A stretch of DNA of 5,410 bases, taken from assembly GCA_026388755.1 (NCBI GenBank), contig JAPLJE010000109.1, forward strand, positions 1 to 5,410, in the 5' to 3' direction. Shown here piece after piece: positions 4,955-5,410 of the stretch. The translations under genes were made by a program, and so were the position numbers. Position 1 is the stretch's first letter, and every line of letters starts with the position of its first letter. Below the pieces are notes generated by a model that saw only the letters and a list, made by a program, of their open reading frames with translations, was not told the DNA's origin and did not search any database. This DNA comes from Deltaproteobacteria bacterium (GTDB lineage Bacteria; Desulfobacterota; Desulfobacteria; Desulfobacterales; Desulfatirhabdiaceae).

Positions 4955-5410
4955 TCATGGTTGAACTGTGTGATGGGGAAATTCCCGGCCGGACAATACC
5001 GCTTCCGAATCTATCGGGAGCTGGATAATGAATCGGGTGCCGTCTTCAGGACTCGAGACCACGGACAAGGTGCCGCCGTGATTGCTGGTGACAATAAAAT
5101 AGGACACGGACAGCCCCAATCCCGTCCCGATGCCTACGTCCTTTGTGGTAAAAAAAGGTTCAAAGACGCGTTTTCGCGTACGTTCATCCATACCAGGGCC
5201 GTTGTCTATCACTTCAATACAAGCGGTGTTCCCTTCTCGGAACAGGCGCAGGGTGATGCGCGGCGGTTTTTTGGCCGGCTCCAATCCAGTCATGGCCTGG
5301 GCGGCGTTTCGAAGCAAGTTCAGAATCACCTGCTCAATTTCCGACGGGGTGCAGAAAACCAGTGGCAGATCATGGGTATATTCCCGAACGATATCGATGC
5401 TGCGAAAGTC
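4955..5410 (-). CDS. Sensor histidine kinase, C-terminal catalytic part (partial, runs off the window)
   Basis: The last 151 residues are present; the frame is open to the window edge, so the true start, input domain and phosphoacceptor His are missing. The visible part is the HATPase_c domain. In fragment numbering: N-box EIEQVILNLLRNAAQAM (24-40, N35 the Mg-binding position), G1 box DNGPGM (69-74), F-box EPFFTTK (84-90), and G2 box GTGLGLS (95-101). The GTRFIIQLP ending (124-132) is typical. All ATP-binding elements are intact. This style of N-box and F-box fits NtrB-like kinases that pair with NtrC-type regulators. It lies 10 nt upstream of the sigma54 response regulator, so the two almost certainly form one pair and one operon. 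The last ~18 residues (SEAVLSGREFPHHTVQP) extend past the fold and look disordered. Signal and membrane topology cannot be judged. Confidence 0.93.
   Translation of the reverse strand, partial: DFRSIDIVREYTHDLPLVFCTPSEIEQVILNLLRNAAQAMTGLEPAKKPPRITLRLFREGNTACIEVIDNGPGMDERTRKRVFEPFFTTKDVGIGTGLGLSVSYFIVTSNHGGTLSVVSSPEDGTRFIIQLPIDSEAVLSGREFPHHTVQP

Overview
All five genes lie on the minus strand. The window looks like a Gram-negative sulfate reducer of the Desulfobacterales type or a related deltaproteobacterium. This is an inference from the gene mix: an oxalate/formate-type MFS carrier, an acetate-CoA ligase-like N-terminus, a sigma54-dependent NtrC-type regulator whose PAS domain carries a Cys cluster, and a C-run/G-run intergenic repeat. 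No ribosomal or other marker gene is present to confirm it.

Layout in transcription order (high to low coordinates): the C-terminal half of a sensor histidine kinase (5410-4955, cut by the window edge); its partner response regulator, REC-PAS-AAA+-Fis HTH (4944-3130), 10 nt downstream; a 314-nt intergenic control region; a 512-residue MFS carrier of the oxalate:formate antiporter (OFA) family (2815-1277); a 413-nt AT-rich, hairpin-rich intergenic region; a TetR-family repressor (857-228); and the first 54 codons of a probable acetyl-CoA synthetase (162-1, cut by the window edge).

The most informative region is the control segment between the regulator and the carrier. It holds a consensus-perfect sigma54 promoter (TGGCACG-N4-TTGCT, 2946-2931) pointing at the carrier. 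About 120-195 nt upstream of the predicted start are two related dyad sites approximating GGGACAATATTGTCCC, with a third overlapping palindrome. The response regulator next door has an intact GAFTGA loop and a Fis-type HTH. The simplest model is that the kinase phosphorylates the regulator, which binds these sites and switches on the carrier through sigma54-RNA polymerase. The tetR gene has its own sigma70-like promoter with a perfect TTGACA box, and probably co-transcribes the acs-like gene.

Taken together the window reads as a carboxylate (perhaps acetate) sensing, uptake and activation module. The substrate is inferred from context only. No tRNA, rRNA, CRISPR array, insertion sequence or phage gene was seen.
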